Origin: Chloromonas sp. AAM2
Lineage: Eukaryota > Chlorophyta > Chlorophyceae > Chlamydomonadales > Chlamydomonadaceae
Direction of reading: 5' to 3'
Length of the DNA: 64,000 nucleotides
NCBI GenBank assembly: GCA_004335635.1
Contig: QAXH01006680.1
Span: forward strand, 1 to 64,000
The position numbers were made by a program, and so were the translations under genes. This document shows, in pieces, positions 49,304 through 60,178 of this stretch. Within the stretch, counting starts at the first letter, position 1. Every line of letters starts with the position of its first letter. The notes below the pieces were generated by a model, which saw only the letters and a program-made list of their open reading frames with translations, made no database searches and had not been told where the DNA came from.

Positions 49304-51007
49304 TCAGATAGCTGTGTGGCGTTCTAGCCTGAGAACACCTTGGATTGTGCTGGTTGGGGGTAGGTTTGCTAGCAGCGCATGCTTCTCCCCAGCCATCCCA
49401 TAGTGGTGCAGAGCATGCAGAAGCTGCGCAATCTCCACATTGCTACACTGGCGACTGTGGGCTTGATGAACGAGCTCCGGCACTGCCTGGTCAATGACAG
49501 GCTGCACCAAGGCCTTGCTTGCACGTGACTGGGCCAACGCCCACAGCATGTTACTCCAGGCATGTGGTGTTGCATGCTGCATGGGACCCTCCTGCACATG
49601 GCTTACCACATGGTCCACCACAGGAGTGATGTCATGGTAGCTGCCAGGAGCTGCATGGCAGCCCATAATGGCAAGGGCCCACAGCAGGTTGCCCCAGGCC
49701 TCTGGTGTTGCACTCTTCATGATGCCATGCTGCACGGCGGTTATTGCTTTAGTCAGCAAAGGGCTGATATCTGGCTGGGCGCCAGGTGCAGAACGGCAGC
49801 CCATAGTGGCTAGCGCGCATAGCACGTCAGACCACTCTTGCGCTGTCGCCTGCTGCATTGACTTCACTGCTGCTGCCACCACAGACCGCACGTCCAAGGT
49901 TGTGGTGGAATCCACGTGGCAGCCACACTTGGCCAGGCCAACAAGCAGATGGGACCATGCTTGAGGCTTTGCACCTTCCATGATATCATTTGCCAGCGCT
50001 TGACCCACGAGCCTAAGCAGGGCTGCGGTTTCAGTCTGCTGCATTTTGCACCCGAGCCCACCAAGTGCCCACACTATGGTGCTGCAGTCTTGTGCCTTGG
50101 CTGTAGCTAACCCCCTTGATGCTAGAACGCCCCTTGCCCCTCTGGCCAGGGTATTCACGTCGCCCTGGTAGCCGGCAGCGGCATATGCCCACATGAGCAG
50201 GGCTGCGTCATGTAGTTCAGGTGTGCTCCCGTTATTGACCCCAGCCTGCCAGACGGCTGTTGCCATGTGCCGTAACGCATAAGCCATGAGCTCATGCAGG
50301 CTGGGTTTGATCGCGCCTGCCTTGGTCAGGCCATGCAGCAGCGCTGACCAGTCTGCGATGCTAGCATGGTGCATGGCTGGAGCTCGCATGGCTGCGGCAA
50401 TGGTGGCCTCGGCTAGGTTCGCCACCTCGGCAGTTGGCAGAATGGTAGTGACGTGCCAGATGGAGGATCCCAGGAATGCGAGCTCGTGAGCAGGCAGCTG
50501 GTTGCCCCACCGATGCACGCCAATCGCTGCCTGCTGGCATAGCTGCGCCAGCTCAAGCTGAGCCTCATCAGCTGTCGGATTACACGGGCTGACGTGCTTC
50601 TTGCGCATGTTCAATTCCGTCAGCAGGCTCAGCAAGTCTGACACGCTGTCGGGAGCAAGGGCAGGCGAACACACAGCAACCGGCGTCAGTTCAGAACCGG
50701 GAGCATGGAATGGCTGCTGTGGCACTGGACGGGGTGTTTGAGGCGTCCGCGACTTTGATCGCCGCGGCTTCCGGTGCGCGGCCATTGCCCGCGTAGAAGA
50801 CCTTGATATCGTCACAGCGGAGCGCATCGCTGCGCGCGAAGCCAACGAAGACAAGGAGCGCGTCCTGCAAAGTTCGCCCTCACTCGCTCGTTCCTTCTCG
50901 TCGGTGACATATAGCAAACAAATTGCTGGTCGTTGCGTTGTCACCTGCGCACCGCATCCGTCGCGTTTGTGAAGGTGGTGTGGTAATAGTTCCCGCAGTC
51001 TGCACAC
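49304..51007 (-). CDS. OPR-like helical-repeat protein, putative organellar RNA-binding factor
   Basis: A single uninterrupted frame of up to 567 residues, unusual in this intron-rich window. Ending at 49304. Translation could begin at 51007, or at an internal ATG at 50827 (MRSAVTISRSSTRAMAAHRK), which gives a Ser/Arg-rich transit-peptide-like start. The body contains about eight helical repeats with the core xxxWSNLLWALAxMGC: DWSALLHGLTKAG, STIVWALGGLGC, AWSHLLVGLAKCGC, EWSDVLCALATMGC, AWGNLLWALAIMGC, AWSNMLWALAQSRA. The LLWALA core matches octotricopeptide (OPR) repeats, which in green algae stabilise or activate translation of specific chloroplast or mitochondrial transcripts. The clearest units here are 46 residues apart rather than the usual 38. 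A target RNA cannot be told from the sequence. No C-terminal RAP domain was seen. Confidence 0.82.
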   Translation of the reverse strand: MCRLRELLPHHLHKRDGCGAQVTTQRPAICLLYVTDEKERASEGELCRTRSLSSLASRAAMRSAVTISRSSTRAMAAHRKPRRSKSRTPQTPRPVPQQPFHAPGSELTPVAVCSPALAPDSVSDLLSLLTELNMRKKHVSPCNPTADEAQLELAQLCQQAAIGVHRWGNQLPAHELAFLGSSIWHVTTILPTAEVANLAEATIAAAMRAPAMHHASIADWSALLHGLTKAGAIKPSLHELMAYALRHMATAVWQAGVNNGSTPELHDAALLMWAYAAAGYQGDVNTLARGARGVLASRGLATAKAQDCSTIVWALGGLGCKMQQTETAALLRLVGQALANDIMEGAKPQAWSHLLVGLAKCGCHVDSTTTLDVRSVVAAAVKSMQQATAQEWSDVLCALATMGCRSAPGAQPDISPLLTKAITAVQHGIMKSATPEAWGNLLWALAIMGCHAAPGSYHDITPVVDHVVSHVQEGPMQHATPHAWSNMLWALAQSRASKALVQPVIDQAVPELVHQAHSRQCSNVEIAQLLHALHHYGMAGEKHALLANLPPTSTIQGVLRLERHTAI

Positions 51008-51402
51008 ACTGGACCGCTGGTAGAGGGTGGATGCGCCAGCATACTGGCGGCAGGTTTACTGACTGGGCTGAGCACCTGACTCACAGGCGCGTCACACAGA
51101 ACGTGACCTCGTGAGCATGTTGTGTCTATACACGGGCTGACGCGAACATCAAAGCCAGGCGATCATCAAAGCCAATGTAAAGCGGGCTTAATACCACTCA
51201 GAACGATATCTCCAGAAGGACAGTTGTGTCTTGTCATGCCAAAATGAGACCCTGCCCGGCTGGAGATGCCCCTGACATGATAATACAACTGGAGCCTGCC
51301 CTCGCCTGGGATTGCACATGCAAGGGTTGCTTGCGACCAGGTCCAGGTCCAGATTGCATGCGACAGGTTTGTAAGTACGCCCACACGTGGTAACTACTTG
51401 GT

Positions 51403-52051
51403 AAAAAAAAAGATGTTTGCCAGTTCTGGGACAATTTCCAGGGACACCATTGAAGAAGTCAGCGTGGGTGCTGGCCTTATGACCTGTTGTGAGAGGTGCT
51501 CACAATGGTAACCTGTGGTTGTGCCGTGTCCGGGCAGGCTGTACGACCCTCAACTTCAGATTCTCGATTGACTGCAACTGAAAGCGTCTTTATTTCTGAT
51601 AACATCCATTCAACAAGTACAAGCATGTCATGGCCAGAAGGCCACAGATAAATTAAATGATACAATCACGACTGGACGAAGGGCAGACGCCACCCCCCGA
51701 TGCACCTCCATTAGTAGAGCGACCAAGAAANNNNNNNNNNNNNNNNNNNNNNNNNNNNNNNNNNNNNNNNNNNNNNNNNNNNNNNNNNNNNNNNNNNNNN
51801 NNNNNNNNNNNNNNNNNNNNNNNNNNNNNNNNNNNNNNNNNNNNNNNNNNNNNNNNNNNNNNNNNNNNNNNNNNNNNNNNNNNNNNNNNNNNNNNNNNNN
51901 NNNNNNNNNNNNNNNNNNNNNNNNGGACACGGCACAACCACAGGTTACCATTGTGAGCACCTCTCACAACAGGTCATAAGGCCAGCACCGACGCTGACTT
52001 CAGTGGTGTCCCTGGAAATTGTCCCAGAACTGGCAAACATCTTTTTTTTTT
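51403..52051. mobile_element. MITE-like element with long terminal inverted repeats, interrupted by an assembly gap
   Basis: Left end at 51403: A run, GATG, TTTGCCAGTTCTGGGACAAT, then CCAGGGACACC. Right end at 52051 is its inverse. The inverted match continues inward without a break for at least 125 bases (including GGCCTTATGACCTGTTGTGA and GGTTGTGCCGTGTCC) right up to the gap edge at 51925. Lies between the OPR-like and START-like genes. No target-site duplication is evident beside the A and T runs. Confidence 0.9.
51731..51924. other. Assembly gap (194 N) inside the long-TIR element
   Basis: Run of N. The true missing length is unknown and could include internal sequence of the element. 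Confidence 1.
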
Positions 52052-52221
52052 CCCTACAGTGACGTGAGTCAAGATAAACGTCAACCAGTAGTTACTCTAC
52101 TTGTAGAGACTATCAGGCCATACAAACTCTAAATGTGGCCGTGTCAACAAATCTGGGTCAATACGATTTCTCAGCTGCAACTGAATGAATACCGGCATGC
52201 CACCAGCCACACACCACATTG

Positions 52222-55137
52222 CTACTGGCCTGTTCTCTGGCGCGACCTGACATACATCACACCAGCAGCAGACGCGCCTGCGGCCACCAGCAGCATCCAC
52301 CCATACCCGGTCTGCCAGCCCATGCGGCCCGCCATGCCCGGCCCTGCACCCGTCACTGCAGCGCGTATCGCTGCAACGTTTTCGTTCATGGCCTTAAGCT
52401 GAGTGGCCACGTCTGCTAGGGCCTGGGCGGTGGCCTGGCTGGATAGCTGCAGTTCGCGAAGCGAAGCAAGCAGCATAACGTCGTGACTGCCACTGGACGC
52501 CACGGGCCGCCCGACCTGCATGCCGGGCCGCCGCCCACTGGCCCCACGCAACATTTGCGCGCTGGTGGACCCGTCCTGAAGGCAGCATACACACATCAGG
52601 CATTACAGACACATGATACCTCTAGGTCCTTCATCTTATATCACTAGCCTTCCAAGCAGAAGTAACAGCCGCAGATCACTCAGTGACTGACCTGTGGAAA
52701 GTGCCACTGGACAACCACAGAGCTTTACAACTCTGCACAATCCCTGATACTGCCACAACGGGCAGCAAGTCAATTACCTCGTCGGAGGCGTCCCAGGCAT
52801 CGTAGTAACGGTCTTCGGTTTCTTCTGACGTTTCCACAGCAGCCGGTGGCACCTGTAGGGGCGTTGCCGGGGCCAGCACTGGTTCTGTGGTGCCTACCCT
52901 GCTGGCGGCCTCCGCACATAGGGTCTTGCAGAAGGTAGAGAACTGGTTCATGCCTGCCTCTGCCTCTGCTGCCATGGTGGCTTCTACAGTGCCTTGCATG
53001 GGCCAGGGCATAGCAGCGTTGCACACCATCACCGCGTCAACCTGCAGAGCATTTGTGCGTGTGTGTGAGTTTGCATTGTTTGACATCACGTCAACAGGAG
53101 AGCTGTGAGGTGGCACATACAAGTACAACTATTGTACAGATCTTGATAGCACAGAGCAGAGAAAGGGATCTCAGACCACCTGTACACAAAGCCAACAGCA
53201 TGATAGGAAGGTCTGCTGGTCTATGCCAAGCACGAGGGGTGAAGGTGTGTTTCGGCATTAATGCCAAACACTCCAGTGCTGCTGCATCCTTTGTGTCCCC
53301 AAGTCTACCACATCACTACAGGATGCACGCGATGAATGACTGAGGGCGCTTGATTACATGCAACCCAACACCACATGTGCTCACAAAAAAAAAAGATGTT
53401 TGCCAGTTCTGGGACAATTTGCTGTAATGCCACTGGAGTCAGTTTGGTCGCAGGAAAAAGGGGACAACCTCAGGGGATTGGCCTGTGGATGTTAGCAGAG
53501 ATAGATAGTGATTGTTGCGTTTGCAGCAGTGTGGCGTGAGACTGGGATGTGCTGTTGGTGTGAGCCCATGCCTCCCTGACTAGCCCTGGACCCTGTACTC
53601 TGGCATAAACCCTGCTCTCACGGGCTTCCCTGTTGCCACAGGGAATAGTAGGGAACGTTGGCCTTAAGACCTGTTGTGGATGGTGTGGGCCACCAGACTG
53701 TATGTGTCGTCGGTGCCTGGATTTGAATCTCTGCGGGGCCTGACGTTAAGGCCTTCTTACTACGCAGCACTTACAATGCGTGTCACCCTGGAAAATGTCC
53801 CAGAACTGGCAAACCTCTTTTTGTTTTGCTGCCCAAAAGCACCAGAGTTCACCCACCACCCACCTGGCATGTGCCGTTTACAGTTGTCACGGTTGTGTGA
53901 CCCTTGGTGGTGAACTTGGCACTGCCAGGAAACTGCAGATAGGAGCAGAGTGCAACACAACTCTACAACACTGGTCTGTAGAGCATAACCATGCAACTAC
54001 GCATTTAGAAATACTTAACAGCTAGCCGTCCTGAAGCTGGGCATGTCACACATAGCACATTGTCACACATGCACATGAGTGCATCTGGGCGTGATTGCAC
54101 TGTCATGATTGCACTAGAAAGGTGACCAAACACCCCCTCAGTACCACACGCCAGCATTGTCCCAGGAAATGGCAAACTGGTGGTTGTTGCAGCTGCCGCC
54201 CCGGCATGGGTCAGATGATTGGTTGCTGCACATGGGATATGCTTGATTATTGCACACACAGCCCCAGGTGTGTGATCCTGACAGCACAAAGCGCCCGACA
54301 TGGTCAAACCTTGAGCGACAATGGCCGTACGCCTGCAACGCACTTGACTGTGAGCAAGATAGCTAGTGATGTCAGAGTGAGAGTAACGCCTGTGCCCTGT
54401 CACCTTCCACGCTCTCTGGCTCGCATAGGGTCACACGCACTGTGGTTCTCTGTACCATGCATTTCTAACACGTGGCTCACGTTTAGTGTGGGCACAGAGG
54501 TGACCACAAACTTGTCCTTGCCATGCCAAGTGATCTCCTGCCGCTCTACCACAGATACGGTGTCAACACCTGCAGTAATACGTGCACGTGTTTGTTTCGC
54601 ACCCAAAGTACAGCAAAGTTTACTGCAAATTGGTACGAGCTTGCATAAGTATGACATGAGCACATTGACAAGCCATGTGGCTGACCGAAATGAATTCTGA
54701 ATGGTGTACGCACACCTTGAATGCATGCATGAGTTGCTTTTTGAGTTAAGAGTTGCTATTTGGTGTGTGAGCGCACCTATAAGTTTCTTGAGCATTTGAG
54801 GCACGTTCATCGTCAGCTTGAAGCGCACGTCACGAGCGTTTGACTCCCAAGCTGAGGCCTTGGCATTGAGATCTTTGGACACCTCCTTGTGGTATCGTTC
54901 AAATGCTCCCGGCTCTGCATAGATGGCGCTATAATAGTCCTGCAATGTGGCGGATGGGCGTTCTGCGGTCAGAGCACTGCACGATACTGCATTGCATGAC
55001 GTGAATGCACATCTCCTGCCATCTGTGGCATGACCTGGATGCCAGATGAGGAAGCAGTATGCTGCAGATGTTGAGTAGAACACATGCACCTGTGCTGTGA
55101 AGTCCTCCAGCGTCCAGGATACCACCAGCTCCTTCAT
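52222..55137 (-). CDS. Tail-anchored START/VASt-like lipid-transfer-type protein
   Basis: Exons placed: first from 55137 (MKELVVSWTLEDFTAQ), 54962-54777, 54569-54481, 53041-52779 and 52575-52222. The first junction is not resolved and may need an extra small exon. The core runs DYYSAIYAEPGAFERYHKEV, DVRFKLTMNVPQMLKKLIG, VVERQEITWHGKDKFVVTS and MPWPMQGTVEATMAAEA. This pattern of pairs of strands and a last amphipathic helix resembles the VASt/START-like sterol-binding fold of membrane contact sites. It is followed by an acidic stretch with RYYDAWDASDE, a coiled-coil-like region (LRELQLSSQATAQALADVAT), and a final hydrophobic helix WMLLVAAGASAAGVMYV with a short basic end RSRQRTGQ, typical of a tail anchor. 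Inferred role: lipid transfer at ER or organelle contacts. One intron holds a MITE-like element. Confidence 0.7.
53385..53826. mobile_element. MITE-like element, about 440 bp, in an intron of the START-like gene
   Basis: Left: A run, GATG, TTTGCCAGTTCTGGGACAAT (53385-53420). Right: inverse motif at 53795-53826 followed by a T-rich run. Inner right sequence CCAGGGTGACAC and inner GGCCTTAAGACCTGTTGTGGA resemble parts of the 51403 element, so the two are related. It lies between exons ending at 54481 and starting at 53041. Confidence 0.85.
54156..54180 (-). mobile_element. Degenerate single MITE end
   Basis: CATTGTCCCAGGAAATGGCAAAC, two or three changes from the family terminus. No partner was found. 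Same intron as the 53385 element. Confidence 0.35.
54289..54368. repeat. Dispersed repeat, copy B
   Basis: CCCGACATGGTCAAACCTTG, GCGACAATGGCCGT and CACTTGACTGTGAGCAAGATAGCT, the same series as at 31592-31676. Intronic in the START-like gene. Confidence 0.8.
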
Positions 55138-55451
55138 CTTTTCCTTGTGTCTACGCTAACGTATTGAATGAATTGCGGAGCTGGCCTCTGCTGGGTTGAA
55201 TTTCCAAGTGAAAAGGGAAGGACTCAGATGATGACAAGCCAGCGTCCTCGTGACCCACTCGCACTTGCTGTTCTTAGATGTGCCGAGTTGGAGTTTGAAG
55301 GCCGCGTAACACGAAAACACAGGCGGGAGAGCAGGGCAGCAAACCGGACAGAAACGGCAACCGCTGTGTTTGGTTTCCGTAGAATTACCAATTCAATTCA
55401 ATTGAATTGGTAGCGGTGCAGGTTAATCTGGTTGTAGCGGCCACTTTCGTC
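55138..55451. promoter_or_regulatory. Divergent intergenic region between the START-like and BFN genes
   Basis: 314 bases between opposite start codons. Includes the near-palindrome CCAATTCAATTCAATTGAAT-TGG at about 55388-55410, which lies only 40 bases before the BFN start codon and contains CCAAT on both strands. A shared promoter is an inference. Confidence 0.45.
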
Positions 55452-57528
55452 ATGCACGTCCTAACCCGTCACAGTTGCTCAGGCACCAGCATTAGGCCGG
55501 ACATGGCTGTTCTGGCAGGCCAGGTCTTCTCCAGCCACGCAAGCAGCTGCATTCGGAGTTATGCACAGCCGTGTGCGCATATCAGGCACACTGGCAACGG
55601 CAGCAGCTGTCGAGCCTGGCGTAACCCTGTGTGTCGCCCGGGTGGGGCCAGCATCAAGGGCCGGCGTGCTGTGGTTTCCAGGGCCAAGGAGGAGAATTCC
55701 GGCAACCACAGGGAGAAAGAGAGCCTGGACGAGTATGTCGAAGTGAAGGTAACCTGCGCGTATCTTGCAACGCGGGCACCCAGTATCGTGTGTTTTTTTG
55801 CCTTGGCTGAACGCAATGTGAACGCTGCTGCCTGCACTCAGCACAAAGCAGTGCCTGTGCGCAGGTCGACTCCGTGAGGGTGTCGCAGGGCAACAGCATT
55901 GTGTACCTGCGCATCCTCGATGGTCAAAATTTGGTGCTGCAAGTGCACATCGGTAAGCGTGTTGGCGCACAAATTGTGTTCTGTAGGCATCACTGAGTTG
56001 CTGCCAACTGGGGTTCTGCTGGGGTTTTGTCACAAGTGGTGACGTCTGCAGATGTTGCATGCAACTGTCTCAAGGTCTTGCATTGAACACTCCGCTTTCA
56101 AACTCTATGGTTTACGTCTCGATTGCAGGCGAGCACGAAAGTTCTGCGTTGCTCAAGGAGATCAGCAAAGGGCGTGTATTGAGGCCGTTGACGCATGACC
56201 TGACCAAGAACATCCTCGGGACTATCGGCTACCGTGTCACGAAAATCCGTATCACTGATATTGTCTCCAACACGTACTATGCGCGCATTCACGTTGCACG
56301 TGTGAACGCACAAGGCAGCATTGAGGGCGAAGAAGTTGATGTGGATGCCAGACCGTCAGATGCCATCAACTTGGCAGTGAGGTTCGGGGTAAGTAGGGTT
56401 TGGGGTGGGATTGTTGCGCAGGTGCTGGCTGCTGGGAGGATTGCATGTAGTTGCTATGAAGTACGCTTCATGATAGGCATGCCTTGGCTCTTGAACACGA
56501 ACGAGCCATCATTTGTGTTGCTGCCAACCTGCAGGCGCCCATGTATGTAAACAAGAAAATAGCAGAGGTAGCTACCGCCCTCCCCGCTGACAACTTCACG
56601 TCCCAGGGCTCAGAGTCCAATGCTGACATTGTGCGAAGTGTACGTGACGCACTGGCCAGCTTTGAGGTACGTCAGCAGGAAGGGGCGCCTCTGCATGAAG
56701 TCAGGCATGGGCAGTAAGTAGGCATGTTCGCCAAGTGCAGTGATGACCTGGGTTCATGGGCATCCATTATTGTTTGATGTCAAAGGAGCATGGCCTTGTG
56801 AGCTCTCCGTCCATGCATTTCAAGGCTGAGTCCTGCCCAGGCCAACAAATGCAGCTGTTCCCGCATAATCCCTGTGCGCAGAAACCGGTTTCCCACCACT
56901 TATTTCGTTGCTTGCAATTCTACTTCTACGAATCATTCATGCATTGACTAATTTACAAAACGAGTTCCTTCTGCACCATGTGTGTTCCATGTGTGTTCCT
57001 TCTTATGGTCTGTTCTTTCCACAGATTGCCTGCATGTTTGTCTTCAACTATTGCAGTGAGAACCCTGTGTCCTGAGCCTGGTGTTATCAGCACTGCTCTG
57101 CACCTGGATGCCTCAACTTGCACTTCTACTATACTCTAAAGTTGCCCTCCTGTCTGCATCATGCTAGAGGACCTACTCGAAATGTATCATTACCTAACAA
57201 GGCATAGCACATATTTATATCTGGACCTGTTTTCAGCGCTCTCCCTTGCTTTTATTTGATGCAATACTATTATTATTATTATTGGGACTCGCAGGACCCA
57301 ACTGTCATGTACCAGCTTCAAAAGGAGCTGGCCATCAAGGACCAGCGGTTTGAGGATGCCCGCGCCTTCCAGCAGTACATCTACCACGAAATGACGCACA
57401 ACCAGCTGCTAAGGCTGGTGGTGGCTATGGAGGCAGCGCTCAGTGACCAGCGGTACGACGAGGCAGCAAGGCTCAGGGATGAGTACCGCAAGGTTGTGGC
57501 CACTCAGGTGTCAACTGAGAAACGGTGA
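55452..57528 (+). CDS. Bifunctional nuclease (BFN) domain protein with UVR motif, chloroplast-targeted type
   Basis: Five exons: 55452-55748, 55865-55952, 56129-56388, 56535-56666 and 57295-57528. Spliced length 1,011 nt, 336 residues, in frame. The first 90 or so residues are Ser/Arg/Cys-rich with few acidic residues, consistent with a transit peptide. The BFN (DUF151) domain follows: VYLRILDGQNLVLQVHIG, EHESSALLKEISKGRVLRPL, THDLTKNILGTIGYRVTKIR and the hallmark DARPSDAINLAVRFGAPMYV. The C-terminus carries UVR-type helical motifs (YQLQKELAIKDQRFEDARAF and LSDQRYDEAARLRDEYRKV), the latter a typical coiled UvrB/UvrC-like segment. This is the domain order of plant BBD proteins, which have RNase and DNase activity and are linked to stress and defence. 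An ATT microsatellite lies beside the last acceptor. Divergent from the START-like gene. Confidence 0.92.
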
Positions 57529-60178
57529 AAACGGTTACCAAGTGACCGTCCGTTAAAACGGCACAAACGAGAGCTTTGCAGCACCAGGTTCATGGCGGCA
57601 CTGAACCAGCCAGTTACAGGTGAAAGCGGTAACCTGCCATGTTGCAGGCCAGCCATGCAACACAGTACCACGGGATCGCCCGCTGAGAATGGTCGACTGG
57701 AGGGCACAACCGAGTTCTGGCTCGTCACCACGTTTGTGGCAGCAGTGAACCGGTTACAGGTCAAAGGGCCAACTCCACTGCAACAGGGCGCTGTGTGCTA
57801 CCAAACGCATGCGAACACGGCAGCCCTCCTGGTAGCACAGCCACCTGCTGCCTGCAGACTACCACACGCAACCAGGCTGTATCAGAGGCCTGTATTCTTT
57901 TTCCCCTTGTGCGGCTAGCAGCTCCGCATTCTGCTATCAAGCCCATTTTCATTGACTTTTGAGTGACGCTCTGGGAGGACTTTTGGTGCAAGGGGTATGA
58001 TCAGTTGTGTGCTGACCTGGCAAACCCCCCGACAAGCCCTGGCCGGAACCGTATTGGAATCAATCCTGAACGCTTTCCTTCATCTGCATCCCTTAGGTTT
58101 TGTGTGGGCGGACGAGGGTATCAGCTCGTTGAGGTGGAGTGCAGGCACAACGCTGCCAGGATTCAACCCATTGACTGAAACTGGTGGATGTTGAGGTGCA
58201 ATGTGGGTGCTCACCATGTTGCCAGCTGTAACAGTTGAAAACGCCACGGTTTTTGTCATGGCGTTCTTGACACGTGGCTTTCAACCATTTTGTTATGTTG
58301 CCAGGTTTTACAGTTGAGCACGCCTGGCCAAGGCACGGTACACACAAATGCATGCATGGCACACAAGGTCGCCAACCATCAATCCATGTTGTCAGGCTTA
58401 ACTGAGGTTGTCGGGTTAACTGAGCTTTGCGGCTTGGCACCCAGCCAGTAAGCGAGTTCAACATCACGCACACTTGTCTTCTGTAGTTGTTCCGTGTTTG
58501 TACCATTGCTTTCCTTGCTTACCAGTGGCAGAAGTGTTACTTTGGCGTGTATTCGTTTCATTTGTTCCAGATTGACAAGGGAATTGCGTGGCTGTATGCT
58601 GGCTAAACACGTGCATTCTACAGGCATGCTTACGCAGGGGGAGATTGATCACAAAACGCCCGGCATGGTGTGACTTGACATCTGGGGCTGTGTCCGCGCC
58701 GGACTGGTCGGAGTAAGTCCCCTCGTGTGGCTGTCAGTGGCAGGTCAGGATGTCTTGACTGTACTCTGCTGTTTCTGTTTCAGTTTGCCACATTCACTGC
58801 CACACCTTGTGCGCTAAAGGCTGGTTGCTGATGATGAAGTGACCGAAGCCTGTTTTTGACGTGCATTTGAGCACAGCAGCAACGTTCGCGTGATGACATG
58901 CCGTTTTGCCTATGCAGTCGCTGGTCTCCTGAAACAGGTGAAAGTTCCAAGGCCGCATTTGCTGATCATTTTGTACAACCACGGCTCGCCTGCCATGATT
59001 TGAGGCAGCCATTTCTGTTCTGAACTCTAGCTTCCTTTTGGGCCTTCGTCGCCCTGACTTTGGCAGTTGGCATTCACCCTGTTGTTGGAGCGTGTTTTCT
59101 AGTGCCAGCCACGGCCTCCGCACAACTAGTGCCAGTAACCGCCTTTGCACATCTGCAGGCTCTTGCTAAGGGGTTGCGGGAAGCAAGGCGAAAATGGTAG
59201 GGGTTTGAGGGTATGTGACTTGGGAACTGTTGAGGGAAGGTCGTTGGAAAGGGCTGACATGTTGACTCATCAGTCAGTGCCATGAGTGGAACAAGCAGAC
59301 CCTATGTATGTGCGCGCCCGACTCTTTATATGCTGACTGGACAGATGAGCGAGTGCTCAATGCATGTTAAAGCAACTGATTAGCTAGGAACGGACGTATG
59401 CATCCAACTGCGGATGAGTTTTTTCTTGAACTTGTTCTGCATCCCTGTAATTCGTCAACACAACTGGACAGTCTGCTGTGCAGTGGTGCATGTGAAGCAG
59501 ACTGAAGGTGTCAAACAAGGCTTGCCTCCACATCTACAGAATGCATCTTGCCGATGAGAATCGTGACTTCATGCTACCTCTGAAATCAAACACGAAATTG
59601 GTCGCTGACAATTGACAGTTGTAATAATTAGACACGATTGTACTTCGTTATGAAAGCATGCAGCAGCAGACCAGGGACACAGCAAGACTAGAAAAAAGAA
59701 GTTTGCCGGTTCTGGGACAATTTTGAAACTGGCACTGGAACCGGTGTGTGTCAGCAAAAATATGTGTGAGAGAGAGAGTGTGTGTGTGTATGTGTGTTTA
59801 GGTGTGTGTTAATCACACATACGGTTAACCGCGAGGTGACCATCGCATGTTGTGGTAGACGGTGCATTGCCACTTCTGAGACAATTTGATAGGTTCCTAT
59901 GATGACTGTACTGATGTATTGACTGATTGGATTATTTTGTAGTGCACACAAAGGCTGACAATATTGGGACTACAGACAACTGTAGAAAGCGAGCCAAGGA
60001 CAACTGCAACTTACATTTTGAAGCAACTTGGTAAACAGATTCACTGCCCAACATACCAGCAGCCAAAAGACATGCAGACCAGAACTGGCAAACTTCTTTT
60101 TTTTTGCAGAGAAACTGATAAGAGTCTTCAGTTGACATAACCACAGGCAGCAGCAGAGAAGGAAAATCCCATGTTGGA
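57529..60178. other. Convergent intergenic region between BFN and ALKBH6
   Basis: 2.6 kb without a recognisable gene. Words such as GGTTACAGGT and AACCGGTTAC recur near 57530-57770. A MITE-like element occupies 59691-60106. The 3' UTRs of both flanking genes must start here. Confidence 0.5.
59691..60106. mobile_element. MITE-like element, about 415 bp
   Basis: Left: AAAAAAGAAG then TTTGCCGGTTCTGGGACAAT with one change. Right: CCAGAACTGGCAAACTTC and a T run ending at about 60105. Left interior ACTGGCACTGGAACCGGTGT matches the interior of the 17384 element. Contains GA and GT microsatellites near 59766-59800. Intergenic. Confidence 0.85.

Noticed and set aside
51657..51967. Open frames through the 194 N run
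   Set aside because: They exist only because N is read as open; coding content cannot be judged.
17384..60106. Terminal motif considered as a transcription-factor site or small-RNA gene
   Set aside because: Inverted pairing, flanking A and T runs and variable interiors fit mobile-element ends better, though unpaired copies leave some doubt.
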